Under the pieces are notes generated by a model. The model saw nothing but the letters and a program-made list of their open reading frames with translations, was not told where the DNA came from and made no database searches. A stretch of 64,000 nucleotides of DNA, from contig NZ_FPBM01000008.1 in NCBI RefSeq assembly GCF_900116715.1, positions 1-64,000 of the forward strand. The letters are read 5' to 3'. Below, one piece after another: positions 1 to 8,204 of the stretch (the first letter of the stretch is position 1; each line of letters begins with the position of its first letter). Made by a program: the position numbers and the translations under genes. The DNA comes from Polaromonas sp. YR568 (GTDB taxonomy: Bacteria; Pseudomonadota; Gammaproteobacteria; Burkholderiales; Burkholderiaceae_C).

Positions 1-1
1 C

Positions 2-19
2 CTCGCCCGCCGGGGCGAG
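2..19. terminator. GC-rich hairpin, possible terminator
   Basis: A 7-bp stem (CTCGCCC / GGGCGAG) with a 4-base loop sits just beyond the stop of the thioesterase gene. No T tract is visible on either strand within the window, so it may be a weak terminator of the minus-strand operon or belong to a gene outside the window. Confidence 0.25.
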
Positions 20-51
20 ACCCGGCCAGCTGCCTCAGCAGAGAGCAACCC

Positions 52-546
52 CTAAGAAACGATATAAGCTCCAGCCCCGGTAGAAAACAACTTCCCATCA
101 GAACCCAGAAACTCCATCCTCGTACTCGCCACCCGAGACCCCAACCGCATAACCTCAGCCCTCAACTCAAAAAACTCACTAATCCCAGGCCGCAAATAAT
201 CCACCCGCAAATCAATCGTCCCCAGCTTGGCAAAGCGATGCAAGCGCTGCAAAGGCGCTTCGTCCATGTGGCGTGCCCCTATGGCCGCCATCACGGCGAG
301 CCCGCCCATTGCGTCCAGCCCGGCGCTGATCACGCCGCCGTGGATGCGGTTGTGGGCATAGTGGCCTATCAGCTCGTTACGCATGTCGATGCGCGCGACC
401 ACGCGGTCCGCCTTGACCGAGGTGATCTTCAGCCCCAGCAGCTTGTTGAAAACAATTTTTTCTTCAAACAGGTCTTTGAGGCCGGCAATGAACTCCGGCT
501 CGAATTCAACGGCATCTTCGCCTGGGGTGGTGGGTGCTTTGGTCAT
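52..546 (-). CDS. PaaI-like hotdog thioesterase
   Basis: A 164-residue single-hotdog protein of the PaaI/YiiD acyl-CoA thioesterase type. The motif HGGVISAGLDAMGG around residues 69-82 matches the HGG...D active-site helix of the family, which hydrolyses acyl-CoA thioesters in the cytoplasm. It is the last gene of the acyl-CoA carboxylase operon, and its start overlaps the stop of the preceding dehydrogenase by 4 bases, so it is translationally coupled. It probably releases CoA from dead-end or product acyl-CoAs; the substrate is unknown. Its last ~55 codons use a strikingly G/T-rich third position unlike the rest of the operon. Family assignment is firm, role inferred. Confidence 0.85.
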   Translation of the reverse strand: MTKAPTTPGEDAVEFEPEFIAGLKDLFEEKIVFNKLLGLKITSVKADRVVARIDMRNELIGHYAHNRIHGGVISAGLDAMGGLAVMAAIGARHMDEAPLQRLHRFAKLGTIDLRVDYLRPGISEFFELRAEVMRLGSRVASTRMEFLGSDGKLFSTGAGAYIVS

Positions 547-1721
547 AGGCCCAATTGTCGCGCAGCGAGGTCTTTCATGATTTCTTCTGCGCCGCCGCCA
601 ATCATCATGACTTTGACTTCACGGTAAATGCGCTCACTTTTCGTGCCGCGCATATAACCCATGCCGCCCAGGATCTGCACCGCCTGGTCGGCGCAGAACT
701 GCATGGTTTGTGTGGCGTGGTTTTTCAGCAGGCAGACCTGGGCCACCCAGTCAGGGTTGCCTGAGGCTTCTTCGCCGGCGTCTGCACGCGCGGCCAGCGC
801 ATCGGCCCAGGCCTGGGTGGAGGCGATGCGCATCTGCATGTCCACCAGTTTGTGGCGTATCACCTGGCGCTCGACCAGTGCCGCATCAAAGGTCTTGCGC
901 TGGCGCGCCCAGTCCAGCGCCTCGTCATAACAAGCCTGGGAAAAACCCAACGCAGCCACCGATAAAGCCATGCGCTCGCCGTTGAAGTTTCCCATGATCA
1001 TGCGAAAGCCTGCGCCCTCTTCACCGACCAGGTAGCGGGCCGGCACACGCACATTATCAAAACGCAGCTGCGCCGTGTCGGAGCACCACCAGCCCATCTT
1101 TTGCAACGGGCTGCGCGAAAGGCCTGGTGCGCCACCCGGAACCATGAGCATCGAAATGCCGCCCGGGCCTTTGGCTTCACCCGTGCGCACCGCCACCGTC
1201 AAAAAGTCAGCCCGCATACCCGAAGTGATGAAAACCTTTTCACCATTGACCACATAGTCGCCACCCTCACGCCGTGCCGTAGTACGCAAGGAGGCCACGT
1301 CGGAGCCGCCACCCGGTTCGGTGACAGCGAGTGCCGCGATTTTTTCGCCGCGCAGCACAGGCACGATAACCTCTCGCTGCAAAGCCGGGCTGCCATGGTG
1401 CAGCACGGGCGGCAGGGCGATGTTGTGGGAAAAGAGGCTGGCCATCACACCGCCGCTGCCGCCGTAGCGGCACAGGGCCAGCGTGACCGCATTGCGCAGC
1501 CGCCAGGAGGCAGGCGTGCCGCCCAGCGTTTCGGGGTAGCCCAGGCCCAGAAAACCCAAGGCCGCGGCCTGCGCATAAAGCGTTCGCGGAAACTCGCCGG
1601 CCTCATCCCACTGGGTAACATGCGGCGCAATCTCGCGTTCGGCAAAACGGCGCACGGTGTCTGCCAGGGCCGCAACGGCCCCGGCTTCTTCCTGATGATT
1701 CTGCAGAAGCGGCGCGCTCAT
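543..1721 (-). CDS. acyl-CoA dehydrogenase (first of two)
   Basis: A 392-residue flavoprotein of the acyl-CoA dehydrogenase family, which introduces a 2,3 double bond into acyl-CoA with electrons passed to ETF. The substrate-binding stretch TEPGGGSDVASLRT, the FAD-binding loop FITSG near residue 165, and the C-terminal segment MIGGGAEEIM with an acidic residue in the place usual for short/branched-chain enzymes are all present. Length is normal. It overlaps the biotin carboxylase gene upstream (4 bases) and the thioesterase downstream (4 bases). It is distinct from the second dehydrogenase of the operon, so two different acyl-CoAs or chain positions are probably oxidised. Specificity cannot be read from sequence. 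Confidence 0.9.
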   Translation of the reverse strand: MSAPLLQNHQEEAGAVAALADTVRRFAEREIAPHVTQWDEAGEFPRTLYAQAAALGFLGLGYPETLGGTPASWRLRNAVTLALCRYGGSGGVMASLFSHNIALPPVLHHGSPALQREVIVPVLRGEKIAALAVTEPGGGSDVASLRTTARREGGDYVVNGEKVFITSGMRADFLTVAVRTGEAKGPGGISMLMVPGGAPGLSRSPLQKMGWWCSDTAQLRFDNVRVPARYLVGEEGAGFRMIMGNFNGERMALSVAALGFSQACYDEALDWARQRKTFDAALVERQVIRHKLVDMQMRIASTQAWADALAARADAGEEASGNPDWVAQVCLLKNHATQTMQFCADQAVQILGGMGYMRGTKSERIYREVKVMMIGGGAEEIMKDLAARQLGL

Positions 1722-3664
1722 GCAACAAACCTCAGCAGCACCTGCCCCGGGCTGGTTTGCCTGCCCACTTCCGCCATTACCTCAGCCAGCACCGCATCGT
1801 GCGGCGCATTGACGGCATGTTCGAGCTTCATGGACTCGATCACTAGCAGGGTGTCGCCGCGTTTGACGGCCTGGCCGGGCGTGGCGTGAACTGCAATCAC
1901 CTTGCCGTTGAAAGGCGCGCGCAACTCCTGCGCCGCCGCCGCGCCACCAGATCCCGCCGATTCAAACGTGGCGTCTTCCAGAAACAGATCAACGGCGCCG
2001 ATCTGCACATGCCAACGCCCGCCGGGCTGACCCGCCGTTCCTTTCAGGCACGCCACAGAGGCATGTTGCTGCGTCTGGCCATTGCGTATCACCGTGCTGC
2101 CATCGGCTTGCTGCCGGATCGCCACCCGCCGTATTTCGCCATCCGCTTCAAGCGCCACTTCGCCCCGGCCGAGTTCTCGGACGCGAAGATCCACAGGCTT
2201 CGCGCGATGCCGAAGTCTGACCGGTTTGGGAAACGGACACGGCAGACTGGATGCAGATTTTCTGGAAAAAATAGTCGAAAGCCCGGCGGAGATCAGGGCA
2301 CGCAACTCCTCTTTTTGGAGGAAATCTTTTATCGCCTCACCTTGCTCCGCCAGGAAAGGTATCAGTGCCTGGCCGTCACGAAACACTGGATGCGCCAAAC
2401 AGGCCGCCAGAAAACCCCGGTTGGTCGGCAAGCCCAGCACCTCGGTGCGGCCCAGCGCCGCCACCAGCTGGTCAATGGCCTGATCACGTGTCGCAGCATG
2501 CGCCACCAGCTTTCCCAGCATGGAGTCGTAATGCGGCGACACCACCTGGCCTTCAAACAGGGCGTGGTCAAAACGAATGCCGCCGGGTTCACGAAAGCGT
2601 TGGACCATGCCGGTGTGCGGTGTGAAGTTTTCGTCTTCGGCGCACAGGCGCACTTCAATCGCGTGGCCGGTGAACACCACCTGCTCTTGCATGAGAGGCA
2701 GCAGCTCACCTTGCGCCACGCGCAGCTGCCACTCCACGAGGTCCAGTCCGGTCACTGCCTCGGTCACCGGGTGCTCAACCTGAAGCCGAGTATTCATCTC
2801 CATCAGAAAGAAGTCGGGACCGTCGACAAGAAACTCCACCGTGCCGGCGCCTACATACCCCGCCGCCTGCGCCAGCGCTACAGCTGCGCCACACATGCGT
2901 GCTCGCAGTTTCTCATCTACTGCAGGGCTGGGCGTTTCCTCAACAATCTTCTGGTGACGGCGCTGCACCGAGCAGTCACGCTCACCCAGGTGAATGCAGT
3001 GGGCGTGAGCATCGGCGAACACCTGAACTTCAACGTGGCGCGGGTTGAGCAAGGCTCTTTCAATCAGCAGTTCTGCGCTGCCAAAAGCCGAGAGCGCTTC
3101 CGAACGGGCGCTCTGCAAGGCCGCCGGCAGTTGCGCGGCCTCATGCACCAGCCGCATGCCGCGCCCGCCGCCGCCGGCCACGGCCTTGACCATCAACGGG
3201 TAGCCGATACGCCCGGCTTCTATTGCAAAGCGCGCGTCGGACTGGTCATCGCCCTGATAACCGGGAAGGCAAGGCACGCCCTGGGCGCTTGCAAGTTGTT
3301 TGGCGGCCGACTTGCTGCCCAACTGCCGGATGGCCGCCGGCGGTGGCCCCACCCAGGTGAGACCCGCCGCAATCACCGCGTCAGCAAATGCGGCGTTTTC
3401 ACTGAGAAAGCCGTAGCCTGGATGCACGGCGTCTGCGCCGCACGCCTCGGCCGCAGCTATCAGCTTGTCGATGCGCAGATACGAATCGGCTGAACTGATA
3501 CCGCCCAGCGAGAACGCGCCATCAGCTTCACGCACATGCAGCGCATCCGCATCGGCGTCTGAATACACAGCCACCGTCTGCATGCCCACGATGCGCGCTG
3601 TGCGCATGATGCGGCGGGCAATCTCGCCCCGATTGGCGATCAGGAGCGTATTGATTTTCCTCAT
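1718..3664 (-). CDS. acyl-CoA carboxylase alpha subunit (biotin carboxylase-BCCP)
   Basis: A 648-residue subunit that carboxylates biotin with ATP and bicarbonate and carries the biotin. The order is biotin-carboxylase N domain (ANRGEIARRIMRTA), ATP-grasp with the glycine loop VAGGGGRGMRLV near residue 165, the catalytic block EMNTRLQVEHPVTE near 290, C-terminal carboxylase domain, a linker, and a C-terminal biotinyl domain with VIESMKLEHAV, biotinyl Lys at about 613. ESMKL replaces the more usual AMKM. Domain order and size fit the 3-methylcrotonyl-, geranyl- or propionyl-CoA carboxylase alpha class. It overlaps both neighbours by 4 bases and pairs with the beta subunit two genes upstream. 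Exact acyl-CoA substrate unknown. Confidence 0.92.
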   Translation of the reverse strand: MRKINTLLIANRGEIARRIMRTARIVGMQTVAVYSDADADALHVREADGAFSLGGISSADSYLRIDKLIAAAEACGADAVHPGYGFLSENAAFADAVIAAGLTWVGPPPAAIRQLGSKSAAKQLASAQGVPCLPGYQGDDQSDARFAIEAGRIGYPLMVKAVAGGGGRGMRLVHEAAQLPAALQSARSEALSAFGSAELLIERALLNPRHVEVQVFADAHAHCIHLGERDCSVQRRHQKIVEETPSPAVDEKLRARMCGAAVALAQAAGYVGAGTVEFLVDGPDFFLMEMNTRLQVEHPVTEAVTGLDLVEWQLRVAQGELLPLMQEQVVFTGHAIEVRLCAEDENFTPHTGMVQRFREPGGIRFDHALFEGQVVSPHYDSMLGKLVAHAATRDQAIDQLVAALGRTEVLGLPTNRGFLAACLAHPVFRDGQALIPFLAEQGEAIKDFLQKEELRALISAGLSTIFSRKSASSLPCPFPKPVRLRHRAKPVDLRVRELGRGEVALEADGEIRRVAIRQQADGSTVIRNGQTQQHASVACLKGTAGQPGGRWHVQIGAVDLFLEDATFESAGSGGAAAAQELRAPFNGKVIAVHATPGQAVKRGDTLLVIESMKLEHAVNAPHDAVLAEVMAEVGRQTSPGQVLLRFVA

Positions 3665-4842
3665 GCGGCAGGTTTCCTGCCGGACTTGGCCACGCCCATG
3701 ATCTTGGCGATGATGCCCATCATCACCTCGTCGGCCCCGCCACCTATGGAGGCCAGGCGGCCGTCGCGGAACATGCGCGCGACCTTGTTCTCCCAGGTGT
3801 AGCCCATGCCGCCCCAGAACTGCAGGCAGGTGTCGGGCACCAGGCGGTTGAGCCGACCGGCCTTGAGCTTGGCCATGGAGGCGAGCTCGGTCACGTCCTG
3901 GCCCTGCACATAGAGCTCGCAGGCGCGGTAGGTCATGGCGCGCAAGCTCTCAACTTCCGTCTTCATCTCGGCCAGCTTGAACTGCACCCATTGCTGGTCG
4001 GCCAGCGCGGCGCCGAAGAGCTTGCGTTCATGCGCCCACTCGACCGTCCATTCAATGCAGTTGCTGAGCGACTGGATACAGCTGGCCGCGCACCACAGGC
4101 GCTCTTCCTGAAACTGCATCATCTGGTAGACAAAGCCCGAGCCTTCGCTGCCGATCAGGTAACGCTGCGGCACGCGTACCTCGTCAAAGTAGATCAAACC
4201 GGTGTCTGACGAATTCATGCCGATCTTCTTGATCTTCTTCGCGGCTTCGATGCCTTTGCGCAGCTTGCCCTTGTCGCGCATGGGCACCATAACCAGGCTC
4301 TTGTTCTTGTGCGCCGGGCCCTCGCCGGTATTGACCAGCATGCACATCCAGTCGGCCTGCAGGCTGTTGGTGATCCACATCTTCTGGCCGCTGATGACGT
4401 AGTCGCCACCGTCCTTGCGGGCGTGGCTTTTGATGGAGGCGACATCGCTGCCCGCACCGGGTTCGCTCACGCCAATGCAACCCACCGCATCGCCGGCAAT
4501 TGCGGGCGCCAGAAATTCGCGCTTGAGCTCGTCGCTGCCAAAGCGCGCCAGCGCGGGCGTACACATGTCGGTCTGCACACCGATGGCCATAGGCACACCG
4601 CCGCAGTCGATATGGCCCAGTGCTTCTGCCATGGCCACGCCGTAGGAATAGTCCAGGCCCGCGCCGCCGTATTCCTCGGGCTTGGTCAGGCCCAGCAGGC
4701 CGAGGTTTCCGAGCTTTTTGAAGACTTCATGTGCGGGAAAGATCTCAGCGGCTTCCCATGCATCGACGTGCGGATTGATCTCGGCATCGATAAAACGTTT
4801 GAGGGTTTTCTGGATTTCCAGGTGTTCGTGCGTGTACTGCAT
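3661..4842 (-). CDS. acyl-CoA dehydrogenase (second of two)
   Basis: A 393-residue acyl-CoA dehydrogenase. I place the start at 4842 (MQYTHEHLEIQ), because GGAGACA lies just upstream and the longer frame to 4926 adds an unrelated arginine-rich leader that overlaps the preceding gene. Visible are SEPGAGSDVASIKS, the FAD motif MWITNS, and FRDGRLASIGGGADEVM near the C terminus. It feeds electrons to ETF. It lies 31 bases after the carboxyltransferase gene, the only non-overlapping junction of this operon. Resemblance is to the isovaleryl/citronellyl-CoA type dehydrogenases found beside acyl-CoA carboxylases, suggesting a branched acyl-CoA; that is inference. Confidence 0.9.
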   Translation of the reverse strand: MQYTHEHLEIQKTLKRFIDAEINPHVDAWEAAEIFPAHEVFKKLGNLGLLGLTKPEEYGGAGLDYSYGVAMAEALGHIDCGGVPMAIGVQTDMCTPALARFGSDELKREFLAPAIAGDAVGCIGVSEPGAGSDVASIKSHARKDGGDYVISGQKMWITNSLQADWMCMLVNTGEGPAHKNKSLVMVPMRDKGKLRKGIEAAKKIKKIGMNSSDTGLIYFDEVRVPQRYLIGSEGSGFVYQMMQFQEERLWCAASCIQSLSNCIEWTVEWAHERKLFGAALADQQWVQFKLAEMKTEVESLRAMTYRACELYVQGQDVTELASMAKLKAGRLNRLVPDTCLQFWGGMGYTWENKVARMFRDGRLASIGGGADEVMMGIIAKIMGVAKSGRKPAA

Positions 4843-4873
4843 TGTTGTCTCCGTTCTTTTGATGGCGCGTGGC

Positions 4874-6508
4874 CTACATGCGCGCCACGCCAAACTGCAT
4901 AGGCCGCAGCTGCCGCGCTTCGGCATCGGCGCACATCGCCAGGCACTCCGCCAGCACGGCGCGCGTGTCGCGCGGATCGATCACGCCGTCGTCCAGCACC
5001 AGGCCCGAGGTGTAGAACACATCGGCCTGGGCTTCAAACATGGCGACGATCTTGTCGTACTGCGCCTGTGATTGGGCCGGGTCTGGCGTTATGCCTTTGC
5101 GCGCCAGGGCCGCCTCGCCCACGATCTGCATGGTGCGTGCGGCCTGCTCGCCGCCCATCACCGCCGTTTTGGCGCTGGGCCAGCTGAAGAGAAAGCGCGG
5201 CGCATAGCCGCGGCCGCACATGCCGTAGTTACCCGCACCGAAAGATGCACCGCACTGGATGGTGATTTGCGGCACGGTGGCGTTGGTGACGGCCTGGATC
5301 ATCTTGGAGCCGTGCTTGATCATGCCGGCCTGCTCGCTCTCTTTGCCCACCATATAGCCGGTGGTGTTTTGCAAATAGATGATGGGGTGGCCCAGCTGGC
5401 ACATCAGCTGGATAAAGTGCGTGGCCTTGTTGGCGCCGGCCACGTCGATGGGGCCGTTGTTGCTGATGATGCCAACGGCATGGCCGTCAATCGAGGCCTG
5501 CACGCAGACCGTCGCCGCGCCGTAGAGCGCCTTGAAGGGCAGAAAGTCGGAGCCGTCCACCAACCGGGCGATCACTTCATGCATGTCCAGCGGCTGGCGC
5601 AGGTCGCTGGGGACCAGGCCCAGGAGTTCGTCAGCCGGGTAGATGGGTTCGCAAGGCAATTCAGTGTCTGCTATTGAACTTGATATTGAATCTGATAATG
5701 ACCATGAGGTCCGGGCTACAACCTCTCTCGCCAGCCCCAGCGCATGGCGGTCGTCGTCGGCCAGTTGTTCACCCAGACCCGAGACCCCGGCGTGCATCTC
5801 GGCGCCACCCAGTTCTTCTTCAGTGGCGACTTCACCGGTAGCGGCCATTAGCAGCGGCGGGCCGGCGAGAAAGGCGCGCGAACGCTTGCGCACCATGATG
5901 ACCACATCGCTCAGGCCCGGCATGTAGGCGCCGCCCGCCGTGCCTGAACCATGCTGCACGGTGATGACCGGAATGCCGGCCGCAGACAGCCGCGCCAGGT
6001 TGCGAAAGAGGCTGCCGCCATGCACAAAACCTTCGACCCGGTAGCGCATGAGGTTGGCGCCCGCGCTTTCCACCAGGTGGATAAAAGGCAGCTTGTTTTG
6101 CAGCGCAATCTCCTGCACACGCAGAATCTTTTCCAGCCCCATGGCCTGGACGGCGCCGGCTTCAATGCCTGAATCACTGGCTACCACCATGCAGCGCACG
6201 CCGCTTACAAAGCCGATGCCGGCCACCACGCCGCCGCCCGGCACCGACTGGACAGGTTCCTTGCTGTCCTGCAAATAGCCGGCGAGGGAGCACAAGCCCA
6301 GCCAGGGCGCACCGGCGTCCAGCAGCAGCGCCACGCGTTCACGCGGCAACAGTTGACCGCGTTTATCAAAAGCGGGCCGGGATTTGGCGGAGGCCGCGGC
6401 GCTGCGCTCTTCCAGCGCGCGCAGTGCGGCGATGCGGGCGAGCATGGCTTCACGCCGTTGCTGCGCCACGGCGCCTTCTGCATTCCATGCCGATTGAAAT
6501 ACCGTCAT
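4874..6508 (-). CDS. acyl-CoA carboxylase beta subunit (carboxyltransferase)
   Basis: A 544-residue carboxyltransferase that moves carboxyl from biotin to an acyl-CoA. The N-terminal crotonase-like half has RGQLLPRERVALLLD, GSGTAGGAYMPGLSD and LAGPPLLMAATGE; the C-terminal half has GIISNNGPIDVAGANKATHF and IQCGASFGAGNYGMCGRGY, both oxyanion-hole glycine regions. The size matches MCC/GCC beta subunits (about 535-540) rather than PCC. A short AT-rich Ser-rich linker near residues 273-290 separates the halves. It starts inside the SDR stop codon (4-base overlap). With the alpha subunit (1718-3664) it should form an alpha6beta6-type enzyme. Without liu lyase or atu genes nearby the substrate stays open. 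Confidence 0.9.
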   Translation of the reverse strand: MTVFQSAWNAEGAVAQQRREAMLARIAALRALEERSAAASAKSRPAFDKRGQLLPRERVALLLDAGAPWLGLCSLAGYLQDSKEPVQSVPGGGVVAGIGFVSGVRCMVVASDSGIEAGAVQAMGLEKILRVQEIALQNKLPFIHLVESAGANLMRYRVEGFVHGGSLFRNLARLSAAGIPVITVQHGSGTAGGAYMPGLSDVVIMVRKRSRAFLAGPPLLMAATGEVATEEELGGAEMHAGVSGLGEQLADDDRHALGLAREVVARTSWSLSDSISSSIADTELPCEPIYPADELLGLVPSDLRQPLDMHEVIARLVDGSDFLPFKALYGAATVCVQASIDGHAVGIISNNGPIDVAGANKATHFIQLMCQLGHPIIYLQNTTGYMVGKESEQAGMIKHGSKMIQAVTNATVPQITIQCGASFGAGNYGMCGRGYAPRFLFSWPSAKTAVMGGEQAARTMQIVGEAALARKGITPDPAQSQAQYDKIVAMFEAQADVFYTSGLVLDDGVIDPRDTRAVLAECLAMCADAEARQLRPMQFGVARM

Positions 6509-7389
6509 GATTTAAAAACCTTGGGTGTTTCGGCCAGGTGAAAGCCTTCGAAGGGCTTGATGGCATCGCGTTGCAAAGCCTGGGCATCGGGCCGCTGCAT
6601 GGGCCAGCCCATGCGCACCTGGGGCCGGGCGCCGTCCACCCGCAGCGTGGTGCCGCTGATGAAGTTGGCGGCCTTGCTGAGCAGAAAGACGACGGCCGCC
6701 GAGGTTTCGCTTTCTGTGCCGAAGCGGCCCAGCGGAACGGTGTTTCGCATCTCGCGCAGCATGGGGCCAGCCTCGGGCGGGTAGTGGTCCATACCGCTGG
6801 AGGCGATGTAACCGGGCGCGACCGCATTCACCCGCACGCCGCTATGGGCCCACTCGGCGGCGACGGTTTCGGTGAAGCTCACCATGCCGGCGCGCGCCGC
6901 GCCGCTGTGGCCCATGCTGGGCATGGAGCCCCACATGTCGGCCACGATGTTGACAATGCTGCCACCCTTTTGCTGCATAGCCTGCAGGTAGCATTCGCGC
7001 GCCATCAGAAAACCGCCGGTGAGGTTGGTATTTATCACTGCCTCCCAGCCCTTGGCGCTGATGGATTCCAGCGACGTGATGTACTGGCCGCCGGCATTGT
7101 TGACCAGGCCGTCGATGCGGCCCTGCGCCACCACAATGGCGGTGATGGTGGTTTTGACGGCTTCTTCCTGGCGGATGTCGCAGGGGTGAAAGCTCACCCG
7201 CCCACCCTGGGCCGCAATCTCGCCGGCCACACTGTGCAGCTTGTCGATATTGCGCCCTATCAGCACCACATGCGCGCCCAGTGCGGCGAGTTCGTGCGCG
7301 ATGCAGCGGCCAATGCCTGAGCCGCCACCGGTGACAACGATGACCTGGCCGGCAAAGAGGCCGGGCTGGAACACGGATTGGTAACTCAT
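6505..7389 (-). CDS. SDR, trans-2-enoyl-CoA reductase (PECR)-like
   Basis: A 294-residue short-chain dehydrogenase/reductase. The NADP-binding motif VTGGGSGIG is at residues 19-27 and NNAGG near 98. The usual catalytic YxxxK is missing: the region reads MGHSGAARAGM. I recall the same HSGAARAG in mammalian peroxisomal trans-2-enoyl-CoA reductase, and 2,4-dienoyl-CoA reductases also depart from the classical tetrad. The best reading is therefore an NADPH-dependent enoyl-CoA reductase; the automatic name citronellol dehydrogenase is an alternative because such genes occur in terpene clusters. It overlaps TetR upstream and the carboxyltransferase downstream by 4 bases each. It would reduce a double bond in the intermediate before or after carboxylation. 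Confidence 0.85.
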   Translation of the reverse strand: MSYQSVFQPGLFAGQVIVVTGGGSGIGRCIAHELAALGAHVVLIGRNIDKLHSVAGEIAAQGGRVSFHPCDIRQEEAVKTTITAIVVAQGRIDGLVNNAGGQYITSLESISAKGWEAVINTNLTGGFLMARECYLQAMQQKGGSIVNIVADMWGSMPSMGHSGAARAGMVSFTETVAAEWAHSGVRVNAVAPGYIASSGMDHYPPEAGPMLREMRNTVPLGRFGTESETSAAVVFLLSKAANFISGTTLRVDGARPQVRMGWPMQRPDAQALQRDAIKPFEGFHLAETPKVFKS

Positions 7390-8126
7390 GTACGGGTCTT
7401 TCTTGCGGGAGTTTTTTCCCCGATGAACAAGGCCATGGCCGCATCCGCCAGGTCGTCCAGCGAAGCATCTTTCTTCACATCAAACCACTGCACCGACCAG
7501 TTGAGCGCGCCAAAAATCAAAAGACGCGAGAGCTTCACCGGCCCCTTGAGCTGGCCCGCCTTGGCCAGCGCTTCGAGCACCGGCTCCCAGACGGCTTCGT
7601 AATCGCTTTGCAGTTTGGCCAGCAGGCCGCGCTGCCGCGCGGTGATGGACCGCGACTCATACAGCATGACTGGAATGAAGTCGCTGCCGGGGCCCAGCAG
7701 CACATCAAAGTGGTTGCGAATCAACACACGCAGCAGCGCCGGCGCCTCGGCGGTGGAAAGCCCCGCCGCCTGCAGGGCCGCGGCCTGGCGCTGCAAGGCC
7801 GAGCGCATGCCCTCTTCCATCACCGCATTGAGGAGTTCTGCCTTGCTTTTGAAATGGTAGAAGGGCGAGCCGCTGTGCATGCCGACGGCGGCGGCGATGT
7901 CCCGCGTGCTGGTGGCGTCAAAGCCTTTTTTGCGGAACAGCCGGGCGGCCGCATTGACGAGTTCGACCCGCCGGTTGCCGTCGTCGCGTTCGTCCAGCGT
8001 TTTGCGTGGGCGGCCGCGTGGGCGCTTTTCAGCGGTGTCGGGCGCGGATTTCGTTCGGGCTTTGCGGGGCGCGGAGGCTTGTTTAACACTTGCAGGGAGG
8101 CGCGATCGCGCGGCGGGTTTGTCCAT
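7386..8126 (-). CDS. TetR/AcrR regulator of the carboxylase operon
   Basis: A 246-residue TetR-family repressor and the first gene of the operon, so probably autoregulated. I choose the Met at 8126 (MDKPAARS); a Met at 8144 is also possible. The N terminus is basic and Lys/Arg/Pro-rich (RPRGRPRKTLDE) before the helix-turn-helix, which reads TSTRDIAAAVGMHSGSPFYHFKSKAELL around residues 70-97. The C-terminal half should bind an acyl-CoA-like ligand. It overlaps the SDR start by 4 bases. The 34-bp near-palindrome at 8151-8184, 25 bases upstream of the start, is the obvious operator. Confidence 0.88.
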   Translation of the reverse strand: MDKPAARSRLPASVKQASAPRKARTKSAPDTAEKRPRGRPRKTLDERDDGNRRVELVNAAARLFRKKGFDATSTRDIAAAVGMHSGSPFYHFKSKAELLNAVMEEGMRSALQRQAAALQAAGLSTAEAPALLRVLIRNHFDVLLGPGSDFIPVMLYESRSITARQRGLLAKLQSDYEAVWEPVLEALAKAGQLKGPVKLSRLLIFGALNWSVQWFDVKKDASLDDLADAAMALFIGEKTPARKTRT

Positions 8127-8150
8127 AAGGGCAGACCATATCAAAACCTT

Positions 8151-8184
8151 GTATTTTTAGCAAGCACGTGCTTTGTAAAAATAC
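8151..8184 (-). promoter_or_regulatory. TetR operator: 34-bp near-palindrome
   Basis: The arms GTATTTTTA.. and ..TAAAAATAC flank a CACGTG centre (8165-8170); 15 of 17 positions pair. On the minus strand a TTTACA hexamer and an A/T-rich candidate -10 overlap its two edges, so a bound dimer would block RNA polymerase. It lies alone in the 78-base gap between the CadR-like gene and the TetR gene. Confidence 0.65.
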
Positions 8185-8204
8185 CCACGTCTGAAAACCT
8201 GCTG

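Noticed and set aside
1886..3493. 535-codon plus-strand open frame
   Set aside because: Antisense to the biotin carboxylase gene, whose domains are intact; composition of the translation (His/Arg/Gln-rich) is that of a high-GC shadow frame.
52..8126. Standard leucine (liu) operon
   Set aside because: No HMG-CoA lyase, no methylglutaconyl-CoA hydratase, TetR instead of MerR-type LiuR, and an extra reductase.
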